A DNA stretch of 27,194 nucleotides from Gnetum montanum (taxonomy: Eukaryota; Streptophyta; Gnetopsida; Gnetales; Gnetaceae), in NCBI GenBank assembly GCA_015680685.1, contig MNCI01007588.1, forward strand, positions 365,478-392,671, written 5' to 3'. Under the pieces are notes generated by a model, which had not been told where the DNA came from, made no database searches, and was given only the letters and a program-made list of their open reading frames with translations. This document shows positions 9,771 through 20,537 of the stretch, in pieces. How positions within the stretch are numbered: the stretch's first letter is position 1; each line of letters opens with the position of its first letter. The translations under genes and the position numbers were made by a program.

Positions 9771-10482
9771 CCCCAACACTTCACGTGTTAGGGGTTGGCA
9801 TTTTGACATTTTGGTTGGCATTTTGAAGTGATCACTTGACGCTTTCAACATTTGGCAAACTCATAGCACACTTAGCATTTTGGGTAGACACCATTGCACA
9901 CCACTATAGCATCGTTGTACACAGCCCAACATACTATAAACCACCGGAACCTACAAAACACCATGGTAGCCAACCTAGCAGGCTTAGATTTCATGGCAAC
10001 ATCAATTTTTGTAGCCTAGACACCTTAAGACTGTGATTATGCTGCCTATTATGCTTATTTGTACACCATGTACCTCCTAAACTTCTCTTTTCAGTTAACT
10101 ACACTCCCCCCCCCAATTTGGGACGACCCCACTTTCTCTCTTACTTAAGTTCTATGCATTTTTCACATTTTCTCTTGCATTTTAGCATCCTCCTTGAATT
10201 TTTCATTGTTTAAGCACATATTTGCACATTTTTACCCTCATTTTTGCACCTGAAGCCTCAACTACGCTCATCCTTGGGGGCACCATGGACATCGAAAATA
10301 TCATGCAAATCCTTAACATCTGTTTTGTCATAACACCCACAAGTCCTAGTTCAATTGCCAAGACTGTTGTAGGCACCCTTCCTCTATTTCTAGCAGGCCC
10401 TTGTGCAGAAGTAGGGTCAAGATTATGTGACCGTGGACCCCTTGGAGTCCCATTCCAACCCCCAATGTTTTCAATTGCTACA

Positions 10483-10487
10483 AGGGA
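10483..10487. repeat. target-site duplication AGGGA, right copy
   Basis: Pairs with 8790-8794 around solo LTR C. Confidence 0.88.
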
Positions 10488-11230
10488 CACCCACCAATTT
10501 GCCTAATCCTGTGAATGTTGTCAACGAGATCATGGGATGCCTACTTGAATGGAGGGTCCTTAACAGTGGTTTCAACCACTATAGCCCTTTAACATATGGG
10601 GCATTGACTTCATGGATCACATCACCCCCATGTCTAATGGAAAGGCATACATCATCATAGTAGTTGACTACTACACCAAATGGGTAGAAGTGATAGCCAT
10701 CACCAATTGTACATCATCCACTACTACTCAATTTGTACAACAAAATGTTGTAAATAGGTTTGGGGTGCCATGTGCATTTATTTCTTAAAATGGAACTCAT
10801 TTACAGGTGCCATTTTTGAAAAACTCATGCAACGCTTAGGGGTCGAACATAAATGAACAACACCCTATCACCCCCATGCTAATGGTTAAGTAGAAGTCAC
10901 CAATAGGGAGATCACAAAGATCCTAATAAGGACTGTAAACAAATATAGGAGAGACTAGGGCACAAAACCCAATGATGCCCTCTAGGCCTACCACTCTACA
11001 TGGATCCCTCTGGGGTCATGTTAATCTATAAACCTAAAAGCCCACATAGAAAGTAGTTGTTCAACATTCAATAAGTGAAACCTTTCCTAGTGCCAAGACA
11101 AGCAAGTGCAACTACTACCTCATCGGATGGACAACCACACTTAATATTTTGAATCTCCTCCTTCCAACTTAGTCATGAGGGAGATGGCCATTTGTGCTAA
11201 TCATCCATATGGCTCCTCAATTTTTCTATT
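10483..11230 (+). pseudogene. integrase zinc-finger Cys pair, core and C-terminal part, element B
   Basis: After the solo LTR the frame gives SCECCQ, the CxxC pair of the HHCC finger. Then, after a frame shift, IWGIDFM holds the first catalytic Asp (GAC at 10606-10608), followed by NGKAYIIIVVDYYTKWVE. The second catalytic Asp, in relatives part of SDNGTHF, is replaced by a stop (TAA at 10786-10788). A one-base loss follows just after at about 10800. YHPHANG(stop)VEVTNREI (about 10868-10915) covers the last catalytic acidic region, with TAG where relatives have Gln. The homology fades after MREMAICANHPYGSS, about 11210. Confidence 0.9.
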
Positions 11231-12700
11231 TTTTGTTTTACACATTTTTGTCTTTATAGTTATTTATTTTACACCCTTTTGAACTTCAAAATTTTTCCTA
11301 TTTTACGCCATGTTTTGGTTTGCAACATTGTTAGTATGTTTTATCTTTCTTGAATATTTTATACTTTCTTATATATTTTATATTTTACTTTATTTTTTGT
11401 GTGTGAATTTTCACTATTTTTGCTAATAAAAGTGCTGATTACCATAGGATATAGTACCAATGTTGTTGTTTACTAATGGTGGTTTATGGTTAATGTTGTG
11501 ATTGTTTATGTCTGGCTTCTATTTTTGAATTCTAATGTCTGATGACTAAGACATGGTTTATTTTTCATGGAACAGGTAGTGATTCCACATCATCTACTCA
11601 TCCACAACCTCTTTGGTTTTCCTTGTTCTAGAAGTTTGAGGTGACTTTCATTAAATAAACTTTTAATCAAGTTGTAACCTTTGGTAGCTTCCGGAATTGG
11701 GAAGGATTCAAAGATTTACATAGGGTGTGACTTCAAGAGGACTCAATACTCTTTGTACCCTTCTACTTACTTGGGTGCTTGAGTGTTTTCATAGACTTCT
11801 TATCATTCCATGTCTTCCAATAATAGGAAGTTAAAATAAAGTCTTTGCTTGGTGTGGTTTCCATTTAAAATGACAAAAAAAAACAAAAAAAATGTGATGA
11901 GAATTCAAAGCACATCCCTTAGACAAATAAATGGGCTACAAGCATTGGTTATGAGACTAGAAAGACATGTTACCTATGCCCAAAGGCCCCCTCTAACTAA
12001 GGCCCTCTATCACTTCTTGCTTTCCTCTCCTCTCTTTATCAAATGGTGGTTGTTCTGTAGGAACACTCTTGTGTCTTGAGGGGATGGATCACTCTTGCAG
12101 TGGTGATGCAAAGTCACTAAAAGAGGTTGGTTTTGGTTTGGACTCGGGATGGATCTTCTCAGGTCATTTTAAACACAAATTTTACAAGGGACTTCTTATG
12201 ACCTCAATTTGGAATTCCATTCCACCTTCTTAGTTATCCATCTATGCTACTCGTAGCTCACCTCACTCCCGATTTCCATGTTATGCCTGATGTCTTAGTT
12301 TGATGTGTTGGAACTCTTGTAGATTCTTTCTAGCTGGTCCTTAAATTTTCATGACCATTAATCAATTATGGGGCCCACAGACTCCTTAGTTTAGGTTATG
12401 CAAGGGCAAAAAGGACATGTGCCTACTATGGGGAGGACATACTTGCATATCTCTTGGTTTGGATAGTTAAGTTTCTTACCTTTGACATTACTACAATCCT
12501 ATCTTTCGCATGCTGCATTGTACATTCAACTCTATGCTTCTTAAAACCTTCATAAAACTTCATTCTCCAGTCATTTTCTGAATTTTCCAAGCTCCAACAC
12601 CTTCTTCTACTATTGTCATCATGTTCATGGCTTTTTCGAGCTTTCATTTAACTCCAATTTCACTCAAAAACTCCTTGTATTTTCAAGTTTGACCAAAGTC
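11231..12700 (+). other. non-coding spacer between integrase and third ORF, element B
   Basis: 1.5 kb without recognisable protein. It is T-rich at 11220-11420, with a long A-rich run at 11870-11895. The block ACTAGAAAGACATG...ATGCC-AAAGG (11956-11986) is also found in A2 (25041-25012, minus strand), so this spacer is shared between the two families. Its role is unknown; it may hold RNA signals or be the remains of coding sequence. Confidence 0.7.
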
Positions 12701-12719
12701 AATGGTGATCAACAGCCAT

Positions 12720-12808
12720 GTCAACTAGGCCTAGTCAACATAGCTAACCTCGTCAACTGGGCCCTGTTGACTAGGCCCCGTTGATGCAAAGTAAAAAGTC
12801 TATAAATA
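12720..12808 (+). promoter_or_regulatory. internal promoter upstream of the third ORF, element B
   Basis: The family-B palindrome array recurs here. GTCAACTAGGCCTAGTCAAC lies at 12720-12739, GTCAACTGGGCCCTGTTGAC at 12752-12771 (18 of 20 positions palindromic), and overlapping GTTGACTAGGCCCCGTTGAT at 12766-12785. A TATA box TATAAATA follows at 12801-12808, 15 bp after the last unit. This is the arrangement of the LTR promoter, but it sits 8.5 kb downstream of the 5' LTR and 455 bp before the third ORF. It has no LTR ends around it, so it is not a separate insertion. Weak similarity to the LTR downstream of the TATA box (a gttttttccattt stretch) hints at an old duplication. Confidence 0.75.
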
Positions 12809-12956
12809 CCACTAAACACTTTGCAATTTTTTATCATTTGCTACACAATAAGAGGGGAGTTTTTTCCATTTTTCAAAGCGTAACACCTTCTAGAGCCAAT
12901 AACGTTTCAACCATTTGTCCAAATCACTCTGTTCTTTGATCCTGTAACTATTGTAG

Positions 12957-13263
12957 GTAAGCTCTTTGTCGTGGGGGCCACAAACCTTAAGGTTTTTAAT
13001 GAAAATTTTTTTATCCCCCAAAGGGTTGTTGAATACATCAATAATGAAAACCATTGATTTTTGGGAGCTTAGCCCTTTCAACAACCTCTGGTATGACTAT
13101 AATCATTTATCAACATTGAAACAAAAATAATTTAATAATTAAAATTGACCAAATTAGTCATAATCATAACTTAGCTAGGTATAACCTTCTTAACGAGATA
13201 AGGTATCCCAATTGTTTCATGTTACACAAAAATTGCTAACCCACACTCATGTTGTGATTACAG
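12957..13263 (+). other. predicted leader intron before the third ORF, element B
   Basis: The donor is GTAG|GTAAGC at 12957 and the acceptor GATTACAG|ATGG ends at 13263, so the ATG of the third ORF begins the next exon. A branch-like CTAAC (13236-13240) starts 28 nt before the exon boundary. Element A2 has the same arrangement with the same 28-nt distance. This is a prediction from sequence only. Confidence 0.62.
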
Positions 13264-16115
13264 ATGGTACTAAGGCCAAAACAACTGTAGGAAGGAGTAC
13301 CCTCTCAATCAAGAGAGAAACAACCTAGAACTAGAAGGGGCCAACAAGAACAAGCCCAGGAATAGGCAGAAGAAACCCATGCAATGGGACCTCTTTAGAA
13401 AGAGCCCAAAGTAGAATCTGTTAGATAGATTCTTGAAGAAGAGCCTATAATAGAATAATCGCAACAAGAAGTGGCACTAGGGCTTGCACTGAGACTTGAA
13501 GTCATATTAACACAAGCTTGCCTCGACAAAATTAGGCCCTGTGATGTCCAAAGCTCAGTTCTCTAGGAACTAAACTTTAGGCCATTCCTCAACAAAAGGT
13601 GAAGACATAATTACAAACCTCTCCCATGTGGCCAATCATCACTTCTAGTGGGAAGTGGTACATGGAAGAGATGTACCTCTTTAGAAACAACAAAAGGGTA
13701 GGCTCCATGGTGAAGAACAAGGATATTCAAGTGTCCTACTCGACTGAAGTCATCACGTAGGCTTTTGGGTTGCCTGATTCTAGAACATAATTGGTAGAGC
13801 TATCTACGTAGGCTAACTTGAAGACCAAAAAGGAGTGGACCCAGTAGTGTTACAGGGTTGACCATAAGGAGTTTGGTGCATTCACACTGGCAAAACACAT
13901 ATACTGTAAGGTAGCAGCCTATTAGCTCAATCTCATGGTGAGGCCTAGTAAGGTGACTGTCTTCTCCACCTAAGCATGTGCCACTCTAAGCAGGAGATTT
14001 TTAGCCAACCTTCCATAATTAATCTATTTAGAGATTGAAAATCATTTCAAAGAAAATGTACATGGATGGAAAACCTTGCATTTTCCATGCCTCATCCAAA
14101 AAATTTGCAAAAGGGCAAGGATAATCTACTATGCCAATAACAAGATCAGACATACTCCCATTGCCTCTTGGTCTGATATGATGAAGGACAAGATGCCTAC
14201 CATGTCCATGTCTAATGAAGAGGAGCAACAACTGCCACCTCCACCACCCACTCAAGAAACAATGTTGGATGCCCGTGAAACCATTGAGTGCTTGCACAAA
14301 ATTCCAGAAGAGCTCTAGCATGAGTAAGAGTAGCAAGCAAGAATAGGTGGTGGAGATCCATCTGTATATCAACCAGTGATGAGCCACATTAATGAAGTGG
14401 CTCAAAAAATTAGTCAGATGGAATGAGGTGGCCTAATATTCTTAGCTCAACAAACACAACTACCCACAAGATCAAATCCTAGTGCCCAAGAGGTGATGAT
14501 GTCTCTATCTCAACACCATTTATTCCCAGAGATCTCTAGGAATGCCACCTCCTTTTCAATGCCCTTGAAGGAGGAAGAGGGGGCAACTGTACTAGTGATG
14601 CAACACCAAGGGTAAGAGACAACTACAAAATTGGTTGCTAACCAAATTGTAGAAGCACTTAACACACCTACGATGTCTATACCAAACATATCTTCACTTC
14701 AAGACATGTAGACATTCATAGGAACTATTAATGAAAGATTGAGTGCAGCCTAGCAAAAAGAGTTGTTGGATTGACTGGTGGAGATCAAGCAACCGATTCC
14801 AAACATCTTTGATTTTTCGAATAACATTACTGCAACCCAGTTAGAGCTGCTTGAAGCAAATGGCAAATGCATCATCCTAGAAGGGTAACTCAAAATGGCC
14901 CAAGCACAAAACCAACACTTGACTGCAGAGGTTGCTAAATTGTGTGCTTGTTTTGCTAATCTCACACTCCTTAGCCTTGCAACAACTAGAGGTGAATCTT
15001 TTTAGCAGTTTCAAGACCAATTAAAACCAATTGAGAAGGGAATGGTAATGGCCATCTTCAACATGTCTATAGTAGAAGTAAAAACCTAGTTAGTTCAAAA
15101 GGACTTGGTTCAAATGCACCAAGAAAATGAAACACTGACTGTAGAAAACCATTGCTAGTGAAATGTTGATGCAAAAAAACAACAGATGCAAGAATTTATT
15201 CATTAATAACAAAAGCAACTTGCTAGAGTGAACAAAAAATTGAGAAAATTGGCCGCAGAGAATCACAATCTATCTATGGAGGAAGTCCATGCCTTATGCC
15301 AAAAATCTACCATTGAAATTATTGCCTAGAAAAATGAGGCTCTCAAATTTAAGAGAGTAAATAATTACTACCATGACTAGGTTGGCTTGCAGAAGGAAGT
15401 GAATGAGAAACATATCCAAGTGGCTAAGCCAAAAGTAAATGAGGCCCTCTAGTAACTCCAACAAGGAAGAGAGGTGTGGTAGCTCATCATTGATGGGATA
15501 GATTCCTACCACAAAGCAAAGATCTACCTGAAGGAGTTGCAAATCGAACAAATGACAAAGTATATGGAACTAGGCAATCTCTAATATGTAAACCTGGTGA
15601 TGCTAATTACTAGACGAACATGGTCAAAACTCGAAAAGTAGATGGCCAACTCGTACTTGTTATATGAGGCTGAGTTTAAGCACCATAAGGACACTAAACA
15701 AAAGCTTGAGATGGTAAACATTGAACTCAAAGTTCTCAAGGCATGATTCACTGATCAACAATCAACTATTGAGAACCTAGTTAGAAGAATGAATGATTAC
15801 CAGGAGTTGCAAAATGCAATCAAGGCATTCGAAATCGAGTGCAAACAATTCACTACTTGGTTTATCAATGCTAAGTAGTTATTCCTAGCAATTCCCTATC
15901 CTTGGGATGTGTCCATTCTAGCCCACATTGGTAAAGCTATGTGGATCATGCATGATCCCATGAATAAGGAGGAGAAATTAAAAGCCTTGTTGGATGCTTT
16001 TTGCTTCCCACTAGAAGTTGCAATAGTAGCTAGACAACCACAACAACCTCGACTATCGCATGTGCTTGAAGTTGGAGAAGGTTTATTGGAGCCTCTAGTA
16101 CCTGGGACCATGTGA
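13264..16115 (+). pseudogene. third ORF (env position) of element B, coiled-coil protein, broken
   Basis: It starts at the ATG directly after the predicted splice acceptor and ends at TGA 16113-16115 (EPLVPGTM). About 950 codons long, it has many stops. The N-terminal third (about 13600-14060) aligns in outline with the A2 protein: W-(K)-YMEEMYLF, a leucine/proline-rich segment, KEFGAFTLAKHIY and FLANLP. This resembles the domain often annotated as putative plant transposon protein in Athila-type elements. The C-terminal half is rich in heptads (about 14690-15850: QLARVNKKLRKLAAENHNLS, YMELGNLQYVNLVMLI) and is probably a long coiled coil. I see no convincing membrane segment or signal peptide, so an envelope role is not supported here. 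Function unknown. Confidence 0.75.
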
Positions 16116-16326
16116 TCTTTTCAAATAGTCTTCATGACATTAAAGGACATGCTATTTGATTTTTTTGTGTTTAATTTTGTGTCATGAACACCCCAATTTA
16201 TAATTCTATTGATCCATACACCTAGGCACTTAAGTCTGTCATGTAGTCTTGTTGATTCATGTGCTAGTCAATATCCCATACCTTCCTAATTTTGTAAAGA
16301 ACTCATGGATGAGTTTTCATTTAGTC

Positions 16327-16335
16327 ATGGGGGTA
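16327..16335 (+). other. polypurine tract of element B
   Basis: ATGGGGGTA directly before the TGATGAATCA start of the 3' LTR. The same nine bases precede the LTR of A2. This is where plus-strand DNA synthesis would start. The 211 bp between the third ORF stop and this site (16116-16326) show nothing else recognisable. Confidence 0.8.
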
Positions 16336-17212
16336 TGATGAATCACAAATTACCTGTGTCAACTAGGCCCTATTGACTGGGCCCCATTAACTAGGCCTTG
16401 TTGCTGCATCATTTGATGCATTAACATGGCCCCATCAATGCAAGGTTTGTTCTTGCCTATAAATATGTGCAACCTATTGTGTTTAAGCATCATTCATTCA
16501 TAGTTGTAGCGAAGCTCTTGCAATTTTTCCATTTGAAAGTTAGAATATTTTCTTGAGTGCCCACAACTAGAGTCATTGAGTGTACAAATCTTTATTTGAG
16601 CACTATTGTACTTGAGCACAATAGTGTGTGCAACAATAAAGACAAGATTCTTAATAAACCTTGCATTATTTTGGATAGCTTAAATAATTTATTCATGCAT
16701 TTAATGTTTTTAGCTATTTATTTAACATTCCTCAGTAATTAAGTGAGATAAGCTAAATAGTGATTAAGTCACATAAGTATGACTGCTTCGAGCATGTGTA
16801 TGATGTTTGGTAATTTCAAAAGTGCTTAACACTTGGTAACCTAGCAACGTTATATGTGTTCAAGATGTGTATGGCAAGTGGGACTGCATACTTATGTTAG
16901 GACTAGTTACATGATAGTTAGACAATTAGATTAAAGTAGACATTAAATTACTTAATTCCTTACCCTATTTATTTCAAGTACCAAAACCATAAAACACAAA
17001 ATGATAAAAATCATGCACCCCAGTTACACTTAAACCATACCCTTGAGCTTTACAAGTGTAGTTGGGAAGACAACGAACATTCTCAAAACCCAGTTCACTT
17101 CCTAGAGAACTAGTCAATTGGAAACTATAAAGTCCATAGAATTTGATTGGATTGTGCGTGAACGCTTTGTGATTTGTATGGTTGGGCATAGGGGTGCCTT
17201 CACTGCTCATCA
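16336..17212 (+). repeat. 3' LTR of element B
   Basis: 877 bp, from TGATGAATCA to CTGCTCATCA, followed by TAGAA. It aligns with 3400-4218. Its U3 holds a longer palindrome array than the 5' LTR, which explains most of the length difference. Confidence 0.93.
16358..16465 (+). promoter_or_regulatory. B 3' LTR promoter: expanded palindrome array and TATA box
   Basis: GTCAAC-like hexamers lie at 16358, 16372 and 16386 with an exact 14-bp period, each separated by a GGCC-centred octamer. A further dyad ATTAACATGGCCCCATCAAT is at 16420-16439. The TATA box TATAAATA is at 16458-16465. As in the 5' LTR, 18 bp separate the last unit from the TATA box. Confidence 0.8.
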
Positions 17213-17217
17213 TAGAA
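17213..17217. repeat. target-site duplication TAGAA, right copy
   Basis: Follows the 3' LTR of element B and pairs with 3395-3399. Confidence 0.92.
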
Positions 17218-18010
17218 GGAGTAAGAAATAAAGATGCATTCACACAAAAAAACTCATAAAGTTAAATTGGAGATTTAATACCAAATTTGAAATTAAGATA
17301 AATTGGAAAATGATTTGAAAGCATTGCATCTTTATGAATTGTAACCTTTCCATCACAAAACCAAGAAGAATAATTGAAAAAATAAAATCGGTTAAGTCTT
17401 TTAAAAATCTATTCATTACCTTCATGAAGGTTAAACTAGGTAAACCAATCATCACAATGAACATTTGATCTAGTAGGATTAAAAAGCTCTTGGCTTGCAA
17501 GCTAAAAAGAAACTCCACCAATTTTATTGTGAGAATTTTTAATCATATTAAAATCACCACAAAAATCCAAGGAATGTTAGGCAAACTTTATAGAAGAAAT
17601 TGCTATTGAACAAGTTTATTTGTAGAAGTAGTAGGAGCATAAATATTACAACTACCTAAAGGACTTGAAGCATCTTGAAGAATAACCCATACTACAAAAT
17701 TATTTTTGCCATGAGGGATAGTATTTTTAGACAAAAAATGATTGATAATGAGAGCTACACGACCTCGACGAATATTATGATTAGTAGATAATACTGTAGA
17801 ATTTTAAAGAATATTGTTATTATCCATGACTATATCTAAATTGGAAATCTTAATTTCTTGAAGAAGAATAAAATTAGGAACTAAATGTTGCATGCAAAGA
17901 AAAACATTAACAATTTTAGTCTAAAGTCTATTAGTAAGACCTCAGACATTCCATGAAAAGATTAACATATGATGGAGGGAGAGAAGGCCCCCATCCTATT
18001 AATAGAGTAA
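17213..18010 (-). pseudogene. LINE endonuclease region (APE type)
   Basis: Minus-strand reading gives LIFSWNV-GLTN (about 17975-17935), VPNFILLQEIKISNL (about 17885-17840), GRVALIINHFLS, IYAPTTSTNKLV, then IPWIF and GDFNMI (about 17563-17545), then LSNHFPIYLNF (about 17322-17290). These are the ordered motifs of the apurinic/apyrimidinic-type endonuclease of L1 elements, which nicks the target DNA for priming. The run of T before GDFN has lost one base, shifting the frame, and several stops are present. The segment ends FLTPS at the insertion site of element B and continues in frame at 3399 on the other side. Confidence 0.88.
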
Positions 18011-18029
18011 ACATTCTTAAAAGAAATTA

Positions 18030-18960
18030 TGTCCATATCCAGTCCAATAGTTGTAAATGAATTATTAATAATTAAAATATCTTAAAGATGTTAACTATTT
18101 TGATGATTTGACATATATTTATCAATAGATATGCTTCTTCAATGTTTTTTATTATTAAAAACGATTTGAAAATCTTTTCAATCAAGAATAGGATTCTGTG
18201 AAATCTTAGGAGCATATATTTGTTTCCCCTTGGTCATTGAACAATTTTTTGAAATTGATTTCATCAAAACCTTCCTTGAAGACACATTTTGTTAACTAGT
18301 AGTAAAAGAAAGGGGTGGGCTAATTATTGAAATGTTAGCAAAAGAAATCATTGTAAGATTTGTGACATCAATAGAAAAAACCTTAGCAAAATCTTTAACA
18401 TTAGCAAAAGAAACCTTAGTAGCATTTACAACAACTTGTTGATGTGTTTGCATTGCCTTGTTTTGTAGCATAAAAGGACATGAATCAAACATGTGATCCT
18501 CATGATGGAAATAGTGGCATGCCTTTGGAAGATTGTAATAAACAATATTTTGTGCATAATCAATCATGCCAGCCTATAGAGGAGTTTCTCAATTAAGCAA
18601 ATCAACATTCACTTTAATCATATATCAAATTCTGCAAAAATCACTAGCTACAACAAGGGTTTTAGAATACTTAATTAGGTGAATACAAGAGATAATCCTT
18701 TTCAACTTTTTCAAAAATTAATGAAAGATTCGACAATTCAACAAAACAAAAAAAATATTTGAAATTCAAGAGATGCTAGATTAAAAGAGGGAGTCCACTT
18801 TTGAATAATCAATAAAGCATGACAGTAATTAAAAATACTGATATCACTGACCTTAGAAACCATCATCGAATCAAAAAATTTTACCAGCAAAAAAAGAGTT
18901 TGACAAATAACATGCATGGACAACATCTAAACCTTGATCTTTTAAAACCAAATTTAAATG
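18030..18960 (-). pseudogene. LINE ORF1 (nucleic-acid-binding, zinc-knuckle protein)
   Basis: From high to low coordinates: IQKWTPSFNLASLEFQ (about 18810-18763), resembling the DUF4283 region of plant L1 ORF1 proteins; a piece KVNVDLL (about 18620-18600); and YAQNIVYYNLPKACHYFHHEDHMFDSCP (about 18562-18475). The last is the CCHC knuckle with spacing CX2CX4HX4C at 18519-18478; its second Cys is replaced by Phe. ORF1 proteins coat the LINE RNA. The longest clean stretch is 18567-18292. The start is not clear. Confidence 0.8.
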
Positions 18961-19676
18961 ATTCAAAAAACTTGAGGAAGCAAGTAAATAACCCATTATG
19001 TGCATGTAAATACATGTTCCAAAAATTTCTTAAGTAATACATTCATATAAATCATCATGCAATTCATATAAATCACTAACTGAATCTGGCTATGTTGCAC
19101 ATGATATCAATGGAAAACCCCTTGCTATCTCATATCAATGCAAAAACCCTTACCACAAAAACCCTCACTATTAGAACACTTAAAGCCACAGAAACCCTTG
19201 CTTCATAACCAAACAAGTCTATTGTTTAAGCAAAGAAAATTTTGTAGTCTCATAGATTGAGATGAAACTAAATTTTTATTACATTTGTAGACCCTCATAG
19301 ATCTATTAATCTATTAGATAATAAAAGTATATATATTATGATCTTTTCATAATATACTAATATATTAAGTCATGGACTATAAATTAGTTCAATTTAATCC
19401 TTCCAAGAAGGATAGTTATCTTTTAATAGGAGCTTCACATTACAAAACCATAAGGACTTTCATCTATTTTATTCATTTTGATTGAACCTTACTTTGATTC
19501 CATGTAAGATTGATTGTTAATTATATCCCAAAACATGTTCAAAGAAAACAATACAAAATTAAAAAAGATAATGTTTAATGCTAAAATTACAAATAGAATA
19601 TTAGTACCCTAAAAGTAATGTTCTTTATTTCGTAGGACAAGGTCATTACATGTGATGGTTTTCTTGTTAGGGAGGT
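18961..19676. other. AT-rich unassigned stretch, possibly LINE 5' region
   Basis: I recognise no gene. It has a short direct repeat ttcatataaatca at about 19042 and 19063. The imperfect pair atatcaatg-aaaaccc lies at about 19107 and 19133, about 26 bp apart. An AT-only region is at about 19325-19370. The left part may be the 5' end of the LINE. The right part could be host DNA or another decayed repeat. It ends at the outer border of the A2 LTR. Confidence 0.5.
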
Positions 19677-20537
19677 TGATAAGCGGCAAGGTACCTCTGT
19701 GCTCAACCATACAAATACAAGCATGTACATGTGATCCAGTCAAACTCCACGAAGTGACTAGTTGTGGTACCTAAATAGTTATACATTGATCATAGTTCAT
19801 TGTCTTCCCACTTGGACTAGTATTTGCTTTGTCACGTATGGTTTAGACCAAAGTGAGGTGTATGATGTGATCCCTAATACTATGCTACTCCTAAGGACAA
19901 TAAGAGATAACTCGATTAAGCTAATTAAGCTAATGGGCAATAGGAAATAAGATCTAAGCTAGCCTAAGTACGATGAGCATCTGTTCCTAATCATGTCTAT
20001 ACATCTCGGACTTCGTGTACTACTTCTAGAATTACCAAGCGCACATCACTTGAAGCACTACTCGGTACACTACTGGATTACCACATAGTTACAGTTAAAT
20101 GTTTGTGATTAATGCATACTCATTTTGTGTTAATAATAGGAATAGTAAATGACAATAAAAGAAATATTAACTAAGAAAATAGCAATAAATAATCAATAAT
20201 TAAAATAATTAAAAGCTAAGTGAATGCTACAATGATGGAGTAATCTCAATCTTTATTGTCGATCGTGTGTGTGTCCAAGTACATCACACTCGAACAAAGG
20301 TTCTGTACAATTACAAGCATCAGACTATGAGCATGCACTGGGAAAGAACACTAAAACTGACTATAAGAACTGAAAACTAAAAATCAACAGAAAGACTAAC
20401 TAAAGACTCTCTTGCTGTGCACCTAAGTGCTGTATTTATAGGCTAACACAGGAATCACAATATCGTGTATACGATATTATGTCCAGGCTGTGATATCACG
20501 TACCTGATATTAGAGCCTAGCAAACCACGATTCATCA
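19677..20537 (-). repeat. 3' LTR of A2
   Basis: 861 bp. On the minus strand it begins TGATGAATCG and ends GCCGCTTATCA. No PBS follows its end, but the polypurine tract lies at its start, so it is a 3' LTR. It is alignable with 1916-2962. The five outer bases are GAGGT; the partner lies off the window. Confidence 0.85.
20433..20511 (-). promoter_or_regulatory. A2 LTR promoter: TATA box and palindrome array
   Basis: TATAAATA on the minus strand at 20440-20433, then 18 bp, then the dyads AATATCGTGTATACGATATT (20459-20478) and GATATCACGTACCTGATATT (20492-20511). Hexamers are 14 bp apart in each dyad. Confidence 0.8.

Larger units (their letters stand above)
8795..10482 (+). mobile_element. solo LTR C inserted in the integrase of element B
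   Basis: 1688 bp, starting TGAAACACC and ending TTGCTACA, flanked by AGGGA on both sides. No PBS, gag or pol motif is visible inside, so it is best read as a solo LTR left by recombination between two LTRs. It is unrelated in sequence to LTRs A and B. It holds palindromic repeats at 8883-9360 and the TATA box CTATAAATACC at about 9762, which suggests plus orientation. The many short open frames inside show no protein motif. The element was named only from ends, duplication and integrase continuity; an LTR-bounded non-autonomous element without coding capacity is the alternative. Confidence 0.84.
3400..17212 (+). mobile_element. complete but inactive Ty3/gypsy element B (Athila-like)
   Basis: A 13.8-kb element (about 12.1 kb without the nested solo LTR) with two LTRs and a 5-bp duplication. 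Order: 5' LTR, PBS, leader (4238-4369), gag, protease, RT, RNase H, integrase, non-coding spacer, internal promoter, leader intron, third ORF, polypurine tract, 3' LTR. All ORFs carry many stops. The two LTRs differ at very roughly one base in ten where I compared them by eye (3785-4050 against 16770-17030), so the insertion is old. PBS type, the extra ORF after integrase and domain order fit the Athila/Calypso branch. Confidence 0.93.

Noticed and set aside
10203-10506. Overlapping open frames on both strands in solo LTR C
   Set aside because: No protein motif, and they lie in a non-coding LTR; the right end of the plus frame runs across the duplication into integrase.
12720-12808. The internal array as a nested solo LTR of family B
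   Set aside because: No TG/CA ends, no duplication, and no LTR body around it; A2 has the corresponding structure at the corresponding place.
13264-16115. Calling the third ORF an envelope gene
   Set aside because: Only its position supports this; no signal peptide, fusion peptide or membrane anchor can be seen in either copy.
17240-17521. Open frame of 93 codons on the minus strand
   Set aside because: The endonuclease motifs (LSNHFPI and others) are in another frame of the same strand; this frame is a shadow.
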